Assembly (NCBI RefSeq): GCF_038622445.1
Contig: NZ_CP152019.1
Coordinates: 3,508,501 to 3,572,500, forward strand
Source: Sporosarcina sp. FSL K6-1522
Lineage (GTDB): Bacteria; Bacillota; Bacilli; Bacillales_A; Planococcaceae
Direction of reading: 5' to 3'
DNA length: 64,000 bases
The notes beneath the pieces are model-generated. The model was not told the DNA's origin. It searched no databases and saw nothing but the letters and a program-made list of their open reading frames with translations. Shown in pieces: positions 24,836-35,495 of this stretch (position 1 is the first letter of the stretch; the number at the start of each line of letters is the position of its first letter). The position numbers and the translations under genes were made by a program.

Positions 24836-27802
24836 TTAATCCTCTCCAGCCAGTTTTCTAATCCTAGAATAAACTTGCTGCGCACTTGTCGCCTCTTCAA
24901 ATTCCACATGATGTTCTTTCAATGTATCAAAGAACTTCTTTTGAATAGCAACTAATCTTTGATCCTCCAACCGCATATTCTCCGCCTTTGTTTCAACAAG
25001 TAAATAAACCGTTGTATCATCTTCTTTTTCAATCATATACATAAAGTCTGGCGTTGTGGAACCTCCCGTATACTTAGGTACTTGAATCGCCCTTTTAGGC
25101 AACTTCCCAAAAACCGTTACCTTGTCACTATAGCCATGTCGCAATAACTCTCTCTCAGGTGTTACACTATCGTAACGCATTGGCGGCAGTTCATAGAGAT
25201 AGCGAGGATCTTCTTGTGCTTGTTCATCTATATGTAGCCCAACCACTTCGGCATTGATATCCTCCACGAAACAATCCAGCTCAGGATTATAAATCGATGT
25301 ATGTGCTTGGAAATCCAATTTTTTGTAGGCATACGCTTGCGCAAACACTTCATCAAACTGCTTTTTAAACGCGCGTGTAATATTCGTCAGCGACACTTCA
25401 CTTAAAAATTGAGTATCTCCTTGTAAATCTGATTTCAACAGTGTAAATACATGGAGATGAATGTCTTTGACAGGTATCCCGGTCGCGGTATGAATGGCTT
25501 TCACAAACTTCCCATAGGCCATACCTGGCAGATATACACGTTGGTACTCGGTCTGTTGTTCTGTCGAAATCACGCGCTTGTTATCACTACTAGCATGTAG
25601 CGACTCCCTCGTTTGTGTCGGAGCTTCACGCTCATAATTCGCGGCATTTCCAACGATTTGTTCGGCCATCGAATGAATCGTTTCTGGGATCCGTTCGAAT
25701 TCCAATAGATAGCGGTTCGAAAATTGTTGCCATACCTCTTTGACTTTTGCCCAATTTTCTTTTCTTAGCTTTACACGGATTTTCGTTGAAGCTTTTGTCG
25801 TATCCCTTACTTTTCCTTCACGTAAGCGATTGGTATGCAATTCAGGATAACGTTCAACCAGCCATTCAAATCCATCTTTCTGCACACCATTTATATCAAT
25901 CGCTTTTTTAAATTCATTTTTGCGATTAATAATCCCTAACGCATCTAAATCCTCCAGTAATCTCTCGTCTGTAAATTCCGCATCCGACTTTTGACGTTCC
26001 ATGACGATTAATTGAATCATCTCTTCCGTTAATTGTTCTTCATTCAATTGAAGTTTTACATCACGATTAATTTCCTCAACTAGTTTTTGAGCAAAATCTT
26101 TTTCATCATAACCGATTAAGAAAGCAAGCCTAGCGGGCCATTCCTCTTGCTGAATTCGATGGCCTGTTTCATCTACCGGCAATCGTAACCCTCGACCGAC
26201 TTCTTGAATTTTACTATTTTCACTTCCAGAGGTACGCAATTTGGCAATCACAAAAACATTCGGATTATCCCAGCCTTCACGTAACGTCCATTTGGAAAAG
26301 AGGAAGCGTCTTGTTTGCCAATTGCCATGGTCATCTGTAAAACGTAATAGTTTTTCTTTATTTTTTAAAATGTCATCCACTTCTGCTTGAATCGCTTCAT
26401 CACCAGAACCTCGGTCTTCCCCAAAGTATCCTGCATGGACGTTTTGATGATCACTTGCTAAACTCGCTTGAGTCGCTCTTATAAATGCTAAATACTCCTG
26501 CTCTCTCGGTAGACGTTTCCCTTCATATTCCGCCACTAAGCGCGCCAGTTTTTCTGTCAATAAACGTTCAAACGTTTCTTTTAACCAGCCACCTTCTTGA
26601 CGATAACTCGTAATGCTATCAATAAAAAACAGACTTAATGTTTTAATTCTCGGCGCATTATATTCCGATTGGTTATCTCTCAAAAAATTCACTTGTTCGA
26701 TGTCAAAATGCTTATCAATCGCCTCTTGAATGATTAACTCTTGATACGTAGAACGGTATGTACCCGGAATTAAATCCATCCCTTTTTCAAGTGCTAATTC
26801 ATTACTCAACATTTTTGAACCTGCGTACTCGATATCCCCTTCAAAACCCGTATCCACTTCTGCTAAATTATCGCCGACTCGCAGTGTCCAACTCTTCCCA
26901 TTCTGCTTGAGTACCAGTTCCTTGGCCTTCACACTGTCCACTACGTAACGGTTTTTCGCCTGTTCTTCCGTCAGATTGGGATAATAAATATCGATGCCTT
27001 TCACCAAGCCATTATTAAAACTCTCAATGGCATTCAAATTAAATTGTGGTTGTTGGCGATAATAATCTTTCTTAACGACCTTATTTGCCCCTCTTCCCTC
27101 AGTGATTTCTGGAAATGTTGCGCCAAAACGGACAATCATTTGGGGAGTAAGTGCTTCGATTGCTTGATAATTGGCCTTATCTCTTGGGAAACGATGGGGT
27201 TCATCGATAATGACGACTGGACGCGTTTTTTGTATCGCTTCCATTGGATTGGTCACACCGCCAATTAACGTTTGATCATAATCGGATTTCTTCATATTCG
27301 AAGAATTTAACATGCCCGCATTGATTAACAGTACTTGAATGGTATTGGTATTTTGACGGCTGCCTTCTACAAAATTCAGCAATTGTGCCGGAAAGTTTTT
27401 ACGGCCGGATTTCGCTTTAAAGTCGCCTGCATTAATGACATTCAATTCAATCTTGATATTTTCATAAAACTGAGAGAAATGCTGTTTCGCATAATCACTT
27501 TGGATGAAATTTTTCGTTCCTTCTTTAATGGCCGGACTTGGGACGACAATGATAAATTTAAAAAGACCATGTTGCTGATGCATTTCATACATGAATTGTG
27601 TGTAGACATAAGTTTTCCCCGTACCCGTTTCCATCTTTACGTCGATATTCGCAGCATCCTTATATCTGTCACGGATTAATGAATTCGCATAGACATCATT
27701 TGCATCAAGGTCATTGGCGTTATGATCGATTCCCGTGAAATTGTCCTTAATGGCTTGTAAGCTAGCTTCTTGGTGAGGTAGTTCTTCTAATAAAATCTTC
27801 AA
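24836..27802 (-). CDS. type III restriction endonuclease subunit Res
   Basis: A 988-residue SF2 translocase-nuclease. Motif I METGTGKT is at residues 58-64, motif II is IIDEPHRF, motif III region FGATFPEI and motif [14 protein letters not shown]. The C-terminal endonuclease domain shows PDFMYMI...[11 protein letters not shown], the PD-(D/E)xK pattern of Res subunits. It is full length and intact. It lies 12 bp downstream of mod in the usual mod-res order. The complex cuts DNA with two unmodified inverted sites after ATP-driven communication. The target sequence cannot be read from Res. Confidence 0.93.
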   Translation of the reverse strand: MKILLEELPHQEASLQAIKDNFTGIDHNANDLDANDVYANSLIRDRYKDAANIDVKMETGTGKTYVYTQFMYEMHQQHGLFKFIIVVPSPAIKEGTKNFIQSDYAKQHFSQFYENIKIELNVINAGDFKAKSGRKNFPAQLLNFVEGSRQNTNTIQVLLINAGMLNSSNMKKSDYDQTLIGGVTNPMEAIQKTRPVVIIDEPHRFPRDKANYQAIEALTPQMIVRFGATFPEITEGRGANKVVKKDYYRQQPQFNLNAIESFNNGLVKGIDIYYPNLTEEQAKNRYVVDSVKAKELVLKQNGKSWTLRVGDNLAEVDTGFEGDIEYAGSKMLSNELALEKGMDLIPGTYRSTYQELIIQEAIDKHFDIEQVNFLRDNQSEYNAPRIKTLSLFFIDSITSYRQEGGWLKETFERLLTEKLARLVAEYEGKRLPREQEYLAFIRATQASLASDHQNVHAGYFGEDRGSGDEAIQAEVDDILKNKEKLLRFTDDHGNWQTRRFLFSKWTLREGWDNPNVFVIAKLRTSGSENSKIQEVGRGLRLPVDETGHRIQQEEWPARLAFLIGYDEKDFAQKLVEEINRDVKLQLNEEQLTEEMIQLIVMERQKSDAEFTDERLLEDLDALGIINRKNEFKKAIDINGVQKDGFEWLVERYPELHTNRLREGKVRDTTKASTKIRVKLRKENWAKVKEVWQQFSNRYLLEFERIPETIHSMAEQIVGNAANYEREAPTQTRESLHASSDNKRVISTEQQTEYQRVYLPGMAYGKFVKAIHTATGIPVKDIHLHVFTLLKSDLQGDTQFLSEVSLTNITRAFKKQFDEVFAQAYAYKKLDFQAHTSIYNPELDCFVEDINAEVVGLHIDEQAQEDPRYLYELPPMRYDSVTPERELLRHGYSDKVTVFGKLPKRAIQVPKYTGGSTTPDFMYMIEKEDDTTVYLLVETKAENMRLEDQRLVAIQKKFFDTLKEHHVEFEEATSAQQVYSRIRKLAGED

Positions 27803-27814
27803 TTCACTACCCCC

Positions 27815-29959
27815 TTAATATCTTTTCACTAGATGTACTTTACGATTCAATTGCTTCAAGCCCAGTTCGAGTTCCCTAATACTTTCCAAATCAAATGAAT
27901 AGCCATATACAACGATTGTTTGAACCGCTAGCTGATTCGTCCCAATTAAATTTAACAGTTCTCTCGTTTGTGTAGCATTCCATTGTGTATGCATGACATA
28001 TATACGACTATGATCCACATAGCTTGCTTGATAACCGTGTAATTCAATGCGTTCAACTTCGACATCTAATGGATAACCATCTGCTACGAGCCAAGTTGTG
28101 AGAATGGTATCTTCACCACTCGCATTCCCTTCCACTTGCAAGCCCTCAGCCGAAAATGGTTGAATCATATCATCAAATCCATTTTCCGATAACTGCCTGA
28201 ACTGACCACTTGCATCTTTAAATAACCCTGTTTCCATATCAAACGCTTCTAAATCGTCTAATGTCGGTTGTTCTGGCGCGACAACAGTATAATGTTTAAA
28301 GCCCCCATCAAATTGTTTCGGAAGTGCTAAGCCCGTTTCTTCTTGAATCTTTCGGCTCGCTTTTTGAATACGATCGCGTGAGATTTCATCGATCGATAAA
28401 TAACCTGCATGGAAGGCAGATTTACTACTTTTATTCGCTATCTTTGTGCCCTGATGATCGAGTGCGTACGTTTTTTCTGGCAGTTGAATCATGATAAATT
28501 GACGAGTGCCGCCATCTTCTGCATTTAATTGCATAACAGCATCCGCCGTTGTAGCTGACCCGGCAAAAAAGTCTAACACAGTGATATCTTTCTGTTCAAA
28601 TAACGTCATAAAGCCTTTTATTAAATCTGTACTTTTAGGGGCATCAAATAATAAGTCATTCTTGGCAAATAGCGCTTTTTGATACGTGCCGGCAGAAGTG
28701 GTTTTAATATCAAATTTATATCGCTTCACTTCGTTATTAATAATCGCATCGTATTCTTCGTTTTTCAACATACTTTTGATGCGAATTTTACTGCTATAGT
28801 TCTTTTCAAAGAGTTTTTTCTCCGTAAAATCCAACGCTTTTTTGGCAAATAACTCTCTAAGCTTTTCTTCTGTATACGTATTTTCGACAAATTCACCTTT
28901 GTAAAAGGAGATATACCGGCTGTATCCTTCATTTATTAATGCTTCATTTTGTTCATCTACAGATTTCTCTTTTATCAATTCCAGTGCATCATTCACTTTA
29001 TGATAGTACACGCTATAATGCTTTTTAGAATCAAAATCTGTCACCTTATGATTGAAGCTATTCTCACCGACAACTACTCGCTTACCACTATTGTGCACAT
29101 AATTGCCATTTTCATCTTTCGCCATATCTGAAGCTTTTTTCGGGATATTTTCAACGAAAGAACTCTTCGATTTATCTTTTGCATAGACCAACACATACTC
29201 GTTACTGACCGACACGAAAGAGGAGTTTTTTCTTCCCTTCGGATTATTTTCAACGGATAAACAAGCGATATAATTATTTTCACCAAAAATTTCATCACAT
29301 TCAAACTTTAAATTCATCATCTCATTGTCATCGATGCTCATAAAAATAACGCCTTTTTCTGACAGTAGGCGTTTAGCGAGCCATAGCCTTGGATACATAA
29401 ATGTTAGCCACGCGGAATGCGTCGCTTTGCCTTGAATACTTTTCAACCGTTGTAATTCGGCTTCATTCATACCAAATATGTCCTTCAGCACTTGATCGCT
29501 ATACTCAAATTTATCTGGATACACAAATCCATCACTACCTGTGTTATAAGGAGGGTCAATATAAATCATATCAATGGAGTTGTTGTAATTATTTTGTAAA
29601 TGGCGTAATACTTCTAAGTTATCGCCTGTGAAAAATAAATGCTTACTATTTTTATTTTCTTCTAGATGATTATGATCATTATTGGGAACGATAACGGTTG
29701 TTGTATACTCTCCAGCTTGTTTTTTCGCATAATCTTTTCCGATAAACTCTAGCTGATAACCACTTGTTAGTTCATCAATATTATTCTCTTGTAAGGCACG
29801 TTGAAATTTCTCCAGATCAAATTTCCCTTCTTCAATCAGATTACCGTCCTCATCAACTTGATCCGCTGTGAAAAATGCGGGGAGATTTTCTTTTAATTCC
29901 TTTAAGAAAAGTGTATTCGGCTTGACGTTTTCATTGTATTTTAAGTTGTCTTGTAACAA
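27815..29959 (-). CDS. type III restriction-modification DNA adenine methyltransferase Mod
   Basis: A 714-residue N6-adenine methyltransferase of the beta class: catalytic motif IV DPPYNTG near residue 135 precedes the SAM motif I FFAGSATT late in the protein, the order typical of type III Mod. The middle part is the target-recognition domain. Start TTG at 29959, eight bases after AAAGGAG, is preferred to a frame running into repeat DNA. No simple-sequence repeat suggesting phase variation was seen. Mod methylates one strand of the recognition site and also guides Res. Repeat R2 begins 55 bp upstream. Confidence 0.93.
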   Translation of the reverse strand: MLQDNLKYNENVKPNTLFLKELKENLPAFFTADQVDEDGNLIEEGKFDLEKFQRALQENNIDELTSGYQLEFIGKDYAKKQAGEYTTTVIVPNNDHNHLEENKNSKHLFFTGDNLEVLRHLQNNYNNSIDMIYIDPPYNTGSDGFVYPDKFEYSDQVLKDIFGMNEAELQRLKSIQGKATHSAWLTFMYPRLWLAKRLLSEKGVIFMSIDDNEMMNLKFECDEIFGENNYIACLSVENNPKGRKNSSFVSVSNEYVLVYAKDKSKSSFVENIPKKASDMAKDENGNYVHNSGKRVVVGENSFNHKVTDFDSKKHYSVYYHKVNDALELIKEKSVDEQNEALINEGYSRYISFYKGEFVENTYTEEKLRELFAKKALDFTEKKLFEKNYSSKIRIKSMLKNEEYDAIINNEVKRYKFDIKTTSAGTYQKALFAKNDLLFDAPKSTDLIKGFMTLFEQKDITVLDFFAGSATTADAVMQLNAEDGGTRQFIMIQLPEKTYALDHQGTKIANKSSKSAFHAGYLSIDEISRDRIQKASRKIQEETGLALPKQFDGGFKHYTVVAPEQPTLDDLEAFDMETGLFKDASGQFRQLSENGFDDMIQPFSAEGLQVEGNASGEDTILTTWLVADGYPLDVEVERIELHGYQASYVDHSRIYVMHTQWNATQTRELLNLIGTNQLAVQTIVVYGYSFDLESIRELELGLKQLNRKVHLVKRY

Positions 29960-30060
29960 TGTATATACTCCTTTTTTATGTATATGTATTTTTAAATAAA
30001 ACATCTACGCCCTATCAATTACGCTCCGGCGTAATTGCGTCCAGATTTTTTTCGAGCTCG

Positions 30061-30120
30061 GGGCCTACAGGAAGTAGGTCATGCAACCGTTGCCGCAGGA
30101 TGCGGCGAACTTAGGTTGCC
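30061..30120 (+). repeat. hairpin module M, copy 1a, inside R2
   Basis: 60 bp with three stems: CCTAC/GTAGG, GCAACC/GGTTGC and GCCGC/GCGGC. Inserted in the second hairpin of R2 copy 1. Confidence 0.75.
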
Positions 30121-30163
30121 TTCCAAAGCTCCCCTAAAAATCTGTGACATCCGCCGGAGGCTT

Positions 30164-30223
30164 GGGCCTGCACGATGCAGGTCATGCAGGCATTGCCACA
30201 GGACGTGGCGACCTTAGCCTGCG
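30164..30223 (+). repeat. hairpin module M, copy 1b, inside R2
   Basis: 60 bp with the same layout as copy 1a but different stem bases that still pair: CCTGC/GCAGG, GCAGGC/GCCTGC, GCCAC/GTGGC. Confidence 0.75.
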
Positions 30224-30437
30224 TTCCTCTATCGTTCAGCCGGTGTTTGAACACCCACTGAACAGGAAACAAAACCGCATTCATCTCACCACCTCTCGAG
30301 GTGGGAATTTTCTGCTGAATGAAGATAAAATTATAAATGGGCCATTCATTAAGTATAATACAATGGGCAACGCTGTAAACGTTGAACTATATGAGTTAGT
30401 TTCATAATTGAACAATCAATACTAAAATCCGAACAAG

Positions 30438-30620
30438 GTTGATTTCCGCTTCAGGCGGACGCTTTCCGCGGGCACGGCTTCAATCTCCTCGTCACTAAAA
30501 GCGGTGCTCCCAAACGCTTCGCTTTTCGATCGCAAAAGCCATTCTTTGTAATGGCTCTTCCTGCGGGGCTTTCAGCTCGCGCTGTTCCCGCAGGAGTCGC
30601 CGCCTTACGCTCCAATCAAC
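30438..30620. repeat. interspersed repeat R3 (Bacillaceae CTTTCCGCGGGC type)
   Basis: About 183 bp with ends GTTGATT and AATCAAC, starting TTCCGCTTCAGGCGGACGC and containing CTTTCCGCGGGCACGG and CCCGCAGGAGTCGCCGCC. I recognise this as a widespread interspersed repeat of Bacillaceae-type genomes. Single copy here, GC-richer than its surroundings. Confidence 0.75.
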
Positions 30621-30710
30621 GAGGGTACACACCATATTTGCGAACAATGAATTTAACAAATGAATTGTTCGTTTTTATAACTGGAATAAGTAATTATGAA
30701 AATTGATTCA

Positions 30711-30795
30711 TATACGTTGAATAAAAGGATCTTCCTAACAAACGCTCGGCGCCCTACTGGAGAATAGGGGACAATCATACGTTCAACCCATATAG
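30711..30795 (+). repeat. repeat R1, copy d, internal-deletion derivative
   Basis: Shares the left end (GTTGAATAAAAGGATCTTCC, CTAACAAACGCTCGGCGCC) and right end (CAATCATACGTTCAACC) with copy c at 36.5 kb but lacks about 75 bp of core. The ends form imperfect terminal inverted repeats. Confidence 0.7.
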
Positions 30796-30931
30796 TAGAA
30801 CAAAAAGTCCGATGAATACAATTTACTTCAAGCTAGCAACTTTATGTTCAATTACTAACGAGCTTCCTATATAATACGGTGTAATATCAGATATTTTAAA
30901 ACCCTTATTATAATCAGGAGGTGGTACTGCA

Positions 30932-31564
30932 ATGGAAAACTTTTATGTATTTGTCCTTATGTGTGTTCTTCTCATTATTTTGCCCGGGCCCGATACGGCG
31001 ATTACGACAAAAAACACGCTCATTGTCGGGAAAAGTGGCGGGCTTAAAACGGCTTTCGGCACGTGCTGTGCTCTGCTGATTCATACGTCCGCTGCCGTAT
31101 TAGGACTTTCGGCAATTATTATGAAATCAGCATTATTATTTTCCGTCTTCAAATACATTGGTGCTGTGTACTTAATCTACCTAGGCGCTAAAACATTATG
31201 GGCTTTATGGAAAAAAGAAAGCATCGCAACCGTTGAATCCGATACCCAAAAACGATTTGAAAACGCCTCTTGTTTCAAACAAGGGTTCCTTTCCAACATC
31301 CTAAATCCCAAAGTTGCGGTCTTTTTCTTAACCTTTTTGCCTCAATTTGTGAACCCAGAAAGCCCTACACTTGTACCGTTTCTTATCATGGGCATCACGT
31401 ATACGGTTTTGACTGCCTTATGGTTTTTATTTTATGTCTATTTAATTCATCAAATCAGTGCTTTTATGAAAAAACCGGCGGCTCAAAAAAGTATTGAAGG
31501 AATCACAGGGGCCATATTGATTGGCTTTGGTATAAAATTAGCCTTGGAAAAATCGGTGAATTAG
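30932..31564 (+). CDS. LysE/RhtB family amino acid exporter
   Basis: A 210-residue inner-membrane exporter with about six hydrophobic segments. The start FYVFVLMCVLLIILPGPDTAI carries the LPGPD motif of the LysE/RhtB family, and GFLSNILNPKVAVFFLTFLPQFV is its second signature. These proteins export amino acids such as homoserine, threonine or lysine; substrate here unknown. ATG start nine bases after AGGAGG. It is preceded by a repeat-filled stretch (30.0-30.8 kb) and followed by a terminator. Confidence 0.92.
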   Translation: MENFYVFVLMCVLLIILPGPDTAITTKNTLIVGKSGGLKTAFGTCCALLIHTSAAVLGLSAIIMKSALLFSVFKYIGAVYLIYLGAKTLWALWKKESIATVESDTQKRFENASCFKQGFLSNILNPKVAVFFLTFLPQFVNPESPTLVPFLIMGITYTVLTALWFLFYVYLIHQISAFMKKPAAQKSIEGITGAILIGFGIKLALEKSVN

Positions 31565-31577
31565 GTTGATCGTAAGC

Positions 31578-31618
31578 GTAAAACAGCGCCTACCTGGCTT
31601 CAGGAGGCGCTGTTTTAC
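31578..31618 (+). terminator. terminator of the LysE gene
   Basis: Perfect 13-bp stem GTAAAACAGCGCC / GGCGCTGTTTTAC. Confidence 0.85.
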
Positions 31619-31720
31619 ACCATTGGTTTATTTATAGTTGCATCAATTTCAGATATGCTTGTGCTTGCTATGGGTATAAAATGCTTTCACTATCATTTTA
31701 GATTTACTGAAACCATTCTA

Positions 31721-32311
31721 CTAATCCTCCCAATAAAAAATAGCATCCATAACGATATACTTTCTAGGTTCACGATAGATTGTTGGGATTTTTGTTTGAA
31801 AAGGCAACGGTTGATTCAACTTGTCAGCTGCCAAACGTTCATAGTCAAATTCTTGCAAGGCTTGTGTCAATTTCTTTTCTAATGTTTGGAACTTCTCACT
31901 TATGTCTAATCGATATGGACCATCAAGCAAAGAACCAGAGGCCCCGCCCACGACTTCGTTCGTTTCGATACGAATCGTTTTACACCTGTCATCCTCGCCC
32001 ATAATGGCTACAGGTGCTAAACGACAAATATTGATAATTATCCCTTCCGTCTCTATCTCTCGACGACCGTACTTTTCTTTAACAACTTTGACATTTTCCT
32101 TTTGATAACAAAAAAATTCAACAAAAGAGGCGTAACCACTTCCAAAATGATTCCACTCTGCTTCACATACTACATTCGGAATACGATTGATTCGATGAAA
32201 TAATCGTCGAATATGTCCCTCAATTTCTTGCGCATTGTTTGTATCATAGGGGAACTTGTTCCCCACGACTTTTCCTGCAATCACGTTTTGTAGTTGTTCA
32301 ATCGAAAACAT
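31721..32311 (-). CDS. hypothetical protein linked to the SNF2 helicase
   Basis: A 196-residue soluble protein I do not recognise. It is alpha-beta in appearance, with EGHIRRLFHRINRIPNVV CEAEW, IIINICRLAPVAIMGEDDR and a conserved-looking aromatic end FYWED. No signal, membrane segment or catalytic motif is visible. It starts 36 bp after the SNF2-family helicase stop on the same strand and is probably co-transcribed. That suggests a partner or accessory role, but the link rests on position only. ATG start with AAAGGTG upstream. Confidence 0.6.
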   Translation of the reverse strand: MFSIEQLQNVIAGKVVGNKFPYDTNNAQEIEGHIRRLFHRINRIPNVVCEAEWNHFGSGYASFVEFFCYQKENVKVVKEKYGRREIETEGIIINICRLAPVAIMGEDDRCKTIRIETNEVVGGASGSLLDGPYRLDISEKFQTLEKKLTQALQEFDYERLAADKLNQPLPFQTKIPTIYREPRKYIVMDAIFYWED

Positions 32312-32347
32312 AGATAAGACACCTTTCTTGTTTGACTGAAGCGATTT

Positions 32348-35300
32348 TCATATTTCCAACAGCTCCCGAATATCCTCTTCCGTTAGCCATGTACTTGCCT
32401 TCTCTTTCGGATCAATGATTTTTTCAATCAAATCTCTTTTCTTGTCCTGCAGTTCATTCATTTTATCTTCAATCGTTCCACGGGCAACGAGTTTGAGTAC
32501 ATGGACAGTTCGTTTTTGACCGATGCGATGAGCACGGTCCATAGCCTGTTCCTCTACTGCTGGATTCCACCAAAGGTCATAGAGAATGACCGTGTCGGCC
32601 CCTGTTAAATTGAGACCCGCCCCACCCGCTTTCAGTGAAATCAAAAACAAGTCACGCTCTCCTGCATTGAATCGGTTACAGATTTCCAATCGATCTTCCG
32701 AAGGTGTTTGGCCATCTAAATAGAAGAAAGGGGTGCCATTCATCGCTAACTCCTTGCCGATAATGCCAAGCATTTTTGTAAATTGGGAAAAGATTAATAC
32801 CCTTCTGCCCGCGAGCTTTGCTTCTTCAAGTAGCTGTTTCAACTGCTCAAATTTCGCCGAATTTCCTTGATAGCCGTCCACGAATAAGGCGGGGTGGCAA
32901 CAGATTTGCCGCAACCGAGTGAGTCCTGCAAGGATTTGGATTTTATTCTTTTGGATCGTGTTTTTATCCAAGTGCTTCAACGTATCGTGGCGCAACTTTG
33001 CTAAATAAGCAGCATAGAGCTTCTTCTGTTCGGGCAGCAGCTCCGTTGTTTCTATGGACTCAATTTTTTCCGGCAACTCTGTAAGGACATCTTCTTTCAG
33101 CCGCCGTAGTAAAAATGGTCGAACACGGCGGGCTATTGCTTTTGGCGTGAGTTCACTATATGCACGCAGCCCCATGAATAGCTCCGGAAATACGATATGA
33201 AAGATGGACCACAGTTCTTCCACTGAATTTTCAACAGGAGTCCCCGTCAGCGCAAATCGATTGTCCGCCTGCAATTTTTTCACCGCTCGGGCTGTTTGCG
33301 TAATGGGGTTTTTGAATGCCTGCGCCTCGTCAAAAAAAATGGTTAGGAAGTCTTGCTTCTCAAACCACTGAATATCCTGGCGTATCAACGGATAAGAGGT
33401 AATCAACACATCTGTACCTTCTAATTCATTCTGCTGCTTTGTCCGCACCTTTTTTGGTCCATCCATAATGACCGCATGAATATCAGGTGTGAATTTCTGA
33501 AACTCACTCAACCAGTTATACGTTAACGAAGAAGGACAAACAATTAGCACCCTCCGTTTTTGCTCACGAATTTCAGGTAGCACGGACTGGATGAACGCAA
33601 TGCTCTGCAACGTTTTGCCTAGCCCCATATCATCTGCTAGCACGCCGCCTAAGTGATGTGACGCCAGTGTTTTCATCCACTGGTAGCCCTGTTTTTGATA
33701 ATCACGAAGAACCGTTGCCAGTTGTGTCGGCATTTCAATTCCCATACTACTAGGCTGAAGCAAGCTTTCAAAAAACTGGCGAGCTGATGCTTCTACTTTG
33801 AATAGGCCCTCCTCATCGGCACCAGAAAGGAAGCGAATTCCACGTCCTATCGGAACGGACAAACCTCTTTCCAATTCATCCAGCCCCTCGGGAACTTCAT
33901 TCAAAAAACGTTGGATGGCTTCAAACTCCTTTGTTTCTAATGACAGAAGAGCTCCATCCTTTAAACGGTAATACTTGCGCTTTTCCTCCAAGGCTTCTAG
34001 GATCTCACGTATTTGCTTGTTTGGGATACCTTCCATCTCAAATTTAAATTCGAGCCAATTCGTTCGCTCTTCCTGTGATTTCACGCGAATCCGTGGTCGG
34101 GCGTGGCCTCTGAAAATGCGATTTTTGATGGCTGTCGTCGCATAGACCTTCACGAGCTTTTGCAATTTCGGAAGGATATGCTGTAGAAATTCATATTCCA
34201 ATTGTTCATTATGTAATAAATAACCTTCATCATTTTCCGTAAAAGCACTTTCTTTCATTAACGCAAGGATGTCACCTTCTTTCTCCAAGTCGCGAACAAG
34301 TACCGAACCCGTCGGCAAATCCCCTTCTGTTAAAGGATTCATGACAATATGTTCATATTGAAATTCCAAACTTGCAAGCAGACGGTTATTGACACGATCG
34401 ATGTACAGCGTTGCTTGCAATGGGGATGTCACCAGTTTGTCCAAAACGATTTCGGCAAGTTGTACTTCACCAATCCTCCTTAACCCTGGGACGACTTTTT
34501 CTAGGAAGAAACCAATTTGTTCATTGGCAATCGGCAGTCGACAGGCTCCCGAGGTGTCAACCATCTGCTTGAGATCCGTGAGGCGTTTGCAATCCTCCTT
34601 GTCCAGCTGAAACAGTTGCCTGTTGCAGAGGACGGAATGATAATCCTTGAGGATAAGAATATGAGCCAATCCGTCAATTTCCAAATAATGTCCCTGGCCT
34701 TCTAGCCTGTCAAAATGGAATTGTACAGGCAATGGCCCATCTGAGAGCCGCATGCCAGCCCTGTACTTTCCATCGGTCCCTAATCTTACGAACGGTGCGC
34801 TGTTCAAAAGAGGGAGTAGTCGATTCCATGATGTAGGTGGGATAAGTAATGTTTGCGGACTAACTGTAGGGTCAGCTACGTACACTTGGTTCTCCTGATG
34901 CATGTGGATGAGCTGTTGAAGAACAGCATCCGCTTCGCGCGGGAAACAATGGCGGTTCGAATCAAATACAGATGTTGACTTCCCTTCATATATGTGATTC
35001 AAAAAATCCCGAATATACTCTACTGGAACCGAACCAATTTGCATTTCGATGCCTAGCATATGTCCGCCCTTGACGGCAACAGGCATCCACGTAAACAGCA
35101 AGTCCATTACTTCTCGGTCTTCGAAATGAAGCTGCTGTCCAGTTGACCTTGTAGGTTTTTCATTGAAAAGGGATAGCAGTCCATCCGTTACCGAAGGCTT
35201 ATCAAATTCAATGACAGCATGCAAAACCGCGGCGACATGCTGACATTTGAACGGATAGAAAGGCAACGATGGACAACTGCATGCTGTCCGAATTCCATCT

Positions 35301-35470
35301 TCCCCATCATCGTCAATTGTGACAGTAAAATTTTCTGTACCCGCCACAATCGCTTGGCAATGCGTACCCGTATAGTGTTCTATCGTTACTTTCCCTGAGC
35401 GATAAAAGGCTTCTCCTTTTTTAAACGCACTGTTTCCACACATGTCTAGAATCTGCTGTTGAGTGATCAT
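32348..35470 (-). CDS. SNF2-family helicase with N-terminal SWIM zinc finger
   Basis: A 1040-residue Swi2/Snf2 ATPase. The SWIM finger CxCx9CxH is at residues 64-78 (CSCPSLPFYPFKCQH), followed by a long bacterial SNF2 accessory domain. The motor shows LADDMGLGKTLQ (motif I), FFDEAQAF (II), LTGTPVENS (III), LISLKAGGAGLNL (V) and DRAHRIGQ (VI). It probably moves on double-stranded DNA; no cellular role is established. Start at 35470, nine bases after AGGAGG, is chosen over an extension that reads through repeat R2. The unknown gene at 31.7 kb follows. Confidence 0.92.
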   Translation of the reverse strand: MITQQQILDMCGNSAFKKGEAFYRSGKVTIEHYTGTHCQAIVAGTENFTVTIDDDGEDGIRTACSCPSLPFYPFKCQHVAAVLHAVIEFDKPSVTDGLLSLFNEKPTRSTGQQLHFEDREVMDLLFTWMPVAVKGGHMLGIEMQIGSVPVEYIRDFLNHIYEGKSTSVFDSNRHCFPREADAVLQQLIHMHQENQVYVADPTVSPQTLLIPPTSWNRLLPLLNSAPFVRLGTDGKYRAGMRLSDGPLPVQFHFDRLEGQGHYLEIDGLAHILILKDYHSVLCNRQLFQLDKEDCKRLTDLKQMVDTSGACRLPIANEQIGFFLEKVVPGLRRIGEVQLAEIVLDKLVTSPLQATLYIDRVNNRLLASLEFQYEHIVMNPLTEGDLPTGSVLVRDLEKEGDILALMKESAFTENDEGYLLHNEQLEYEFLQHILPKLQKLVKVYATTAIKNRIFRGHARPRIRVKSQEERTNWLEFKFEMEGIPNKQIREILEALEEKRKYYRLKDGALLSLETKEFEAIQRFLNEVPEGLDELERGLSVPIGRGIRFLSGADEEGLFKVEASARQFFESLLQPSSMGIEMPTQLATVLRDYQKQGYQWMKTLASHHLGGVLADDMGLGKTLQSIAFIQSVLPEIREQKRRVLIVCPSSLTYNWLSEFQKFTPDIHAVIMDGPKKVRTKQQNELEGTDVLITSYPLIRQDIQWFEKQDFLTIFFDEAQAFKNPITQTARAVKKLQADNRFALTGTPVENSVEELWSIFHIVFPELFMGLRAYSELTPKAIARRVRPFLLRRLKEDVLTELPEKIESIETTELLPEQKKLYAAYLAKLRHDTLKHLDKNTIQKNKIQILAGLTRLRQICCHPALFVDGYQGNSAKFEQLKQLLEEAKLAGRRVLIFSQFTKMLGIIGKELAMNGTPFFYLDGQTPSEDRLEICNRFNAGERDLFLISLKAGGAGLNLTGADTVILYDLWWNPAVEEQAMDRAHRIGQKRTVHVLKLVARGTIEDKMNELQDKKRDLIEKIIDPKEKASTWLTEEDIRELLEI

Positions 35471-35495
35471 TGCATTCGACCTCCTTTCTATATAA

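Larger units (their letters stand above)
30015..30330 (+). repeat. structured repeat R2, copy 1 (with two M modules)
   Basis: Left end TCAATTACGC, right end GAAGATAAAA, as in the other R2 copies. Hairpins: CAATTACGC/GCGTAATTG; CAGATTTTT/AAAAATCTG enclosing TTCGAGCTC; GGTGTT/AACACC; CCACCT/AGGTGG. The usual outer stem arm is altered here (ATCGTTCAGC with GCTGAATGAAGAT). Longest copy, because two 60-bp M modules are inserted. Confidence 0.85.

Noticed and set aside
30035..30407. Plus-strand frames across R2 copy 1 and the M modules
   Set aside because: They follow hairpin sequence rather than protein-like codon use, have no ribosome binding site, and paired stem changes argue for structure, not coding.
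31721..35470. The SNF2 helicase pair as a DISARM or other named defence system
   Set aside because: No accompanying methyltransferase, PLD nuclease or DUF1998 gene in the same operon; the type III R-M pair is complete by itself.
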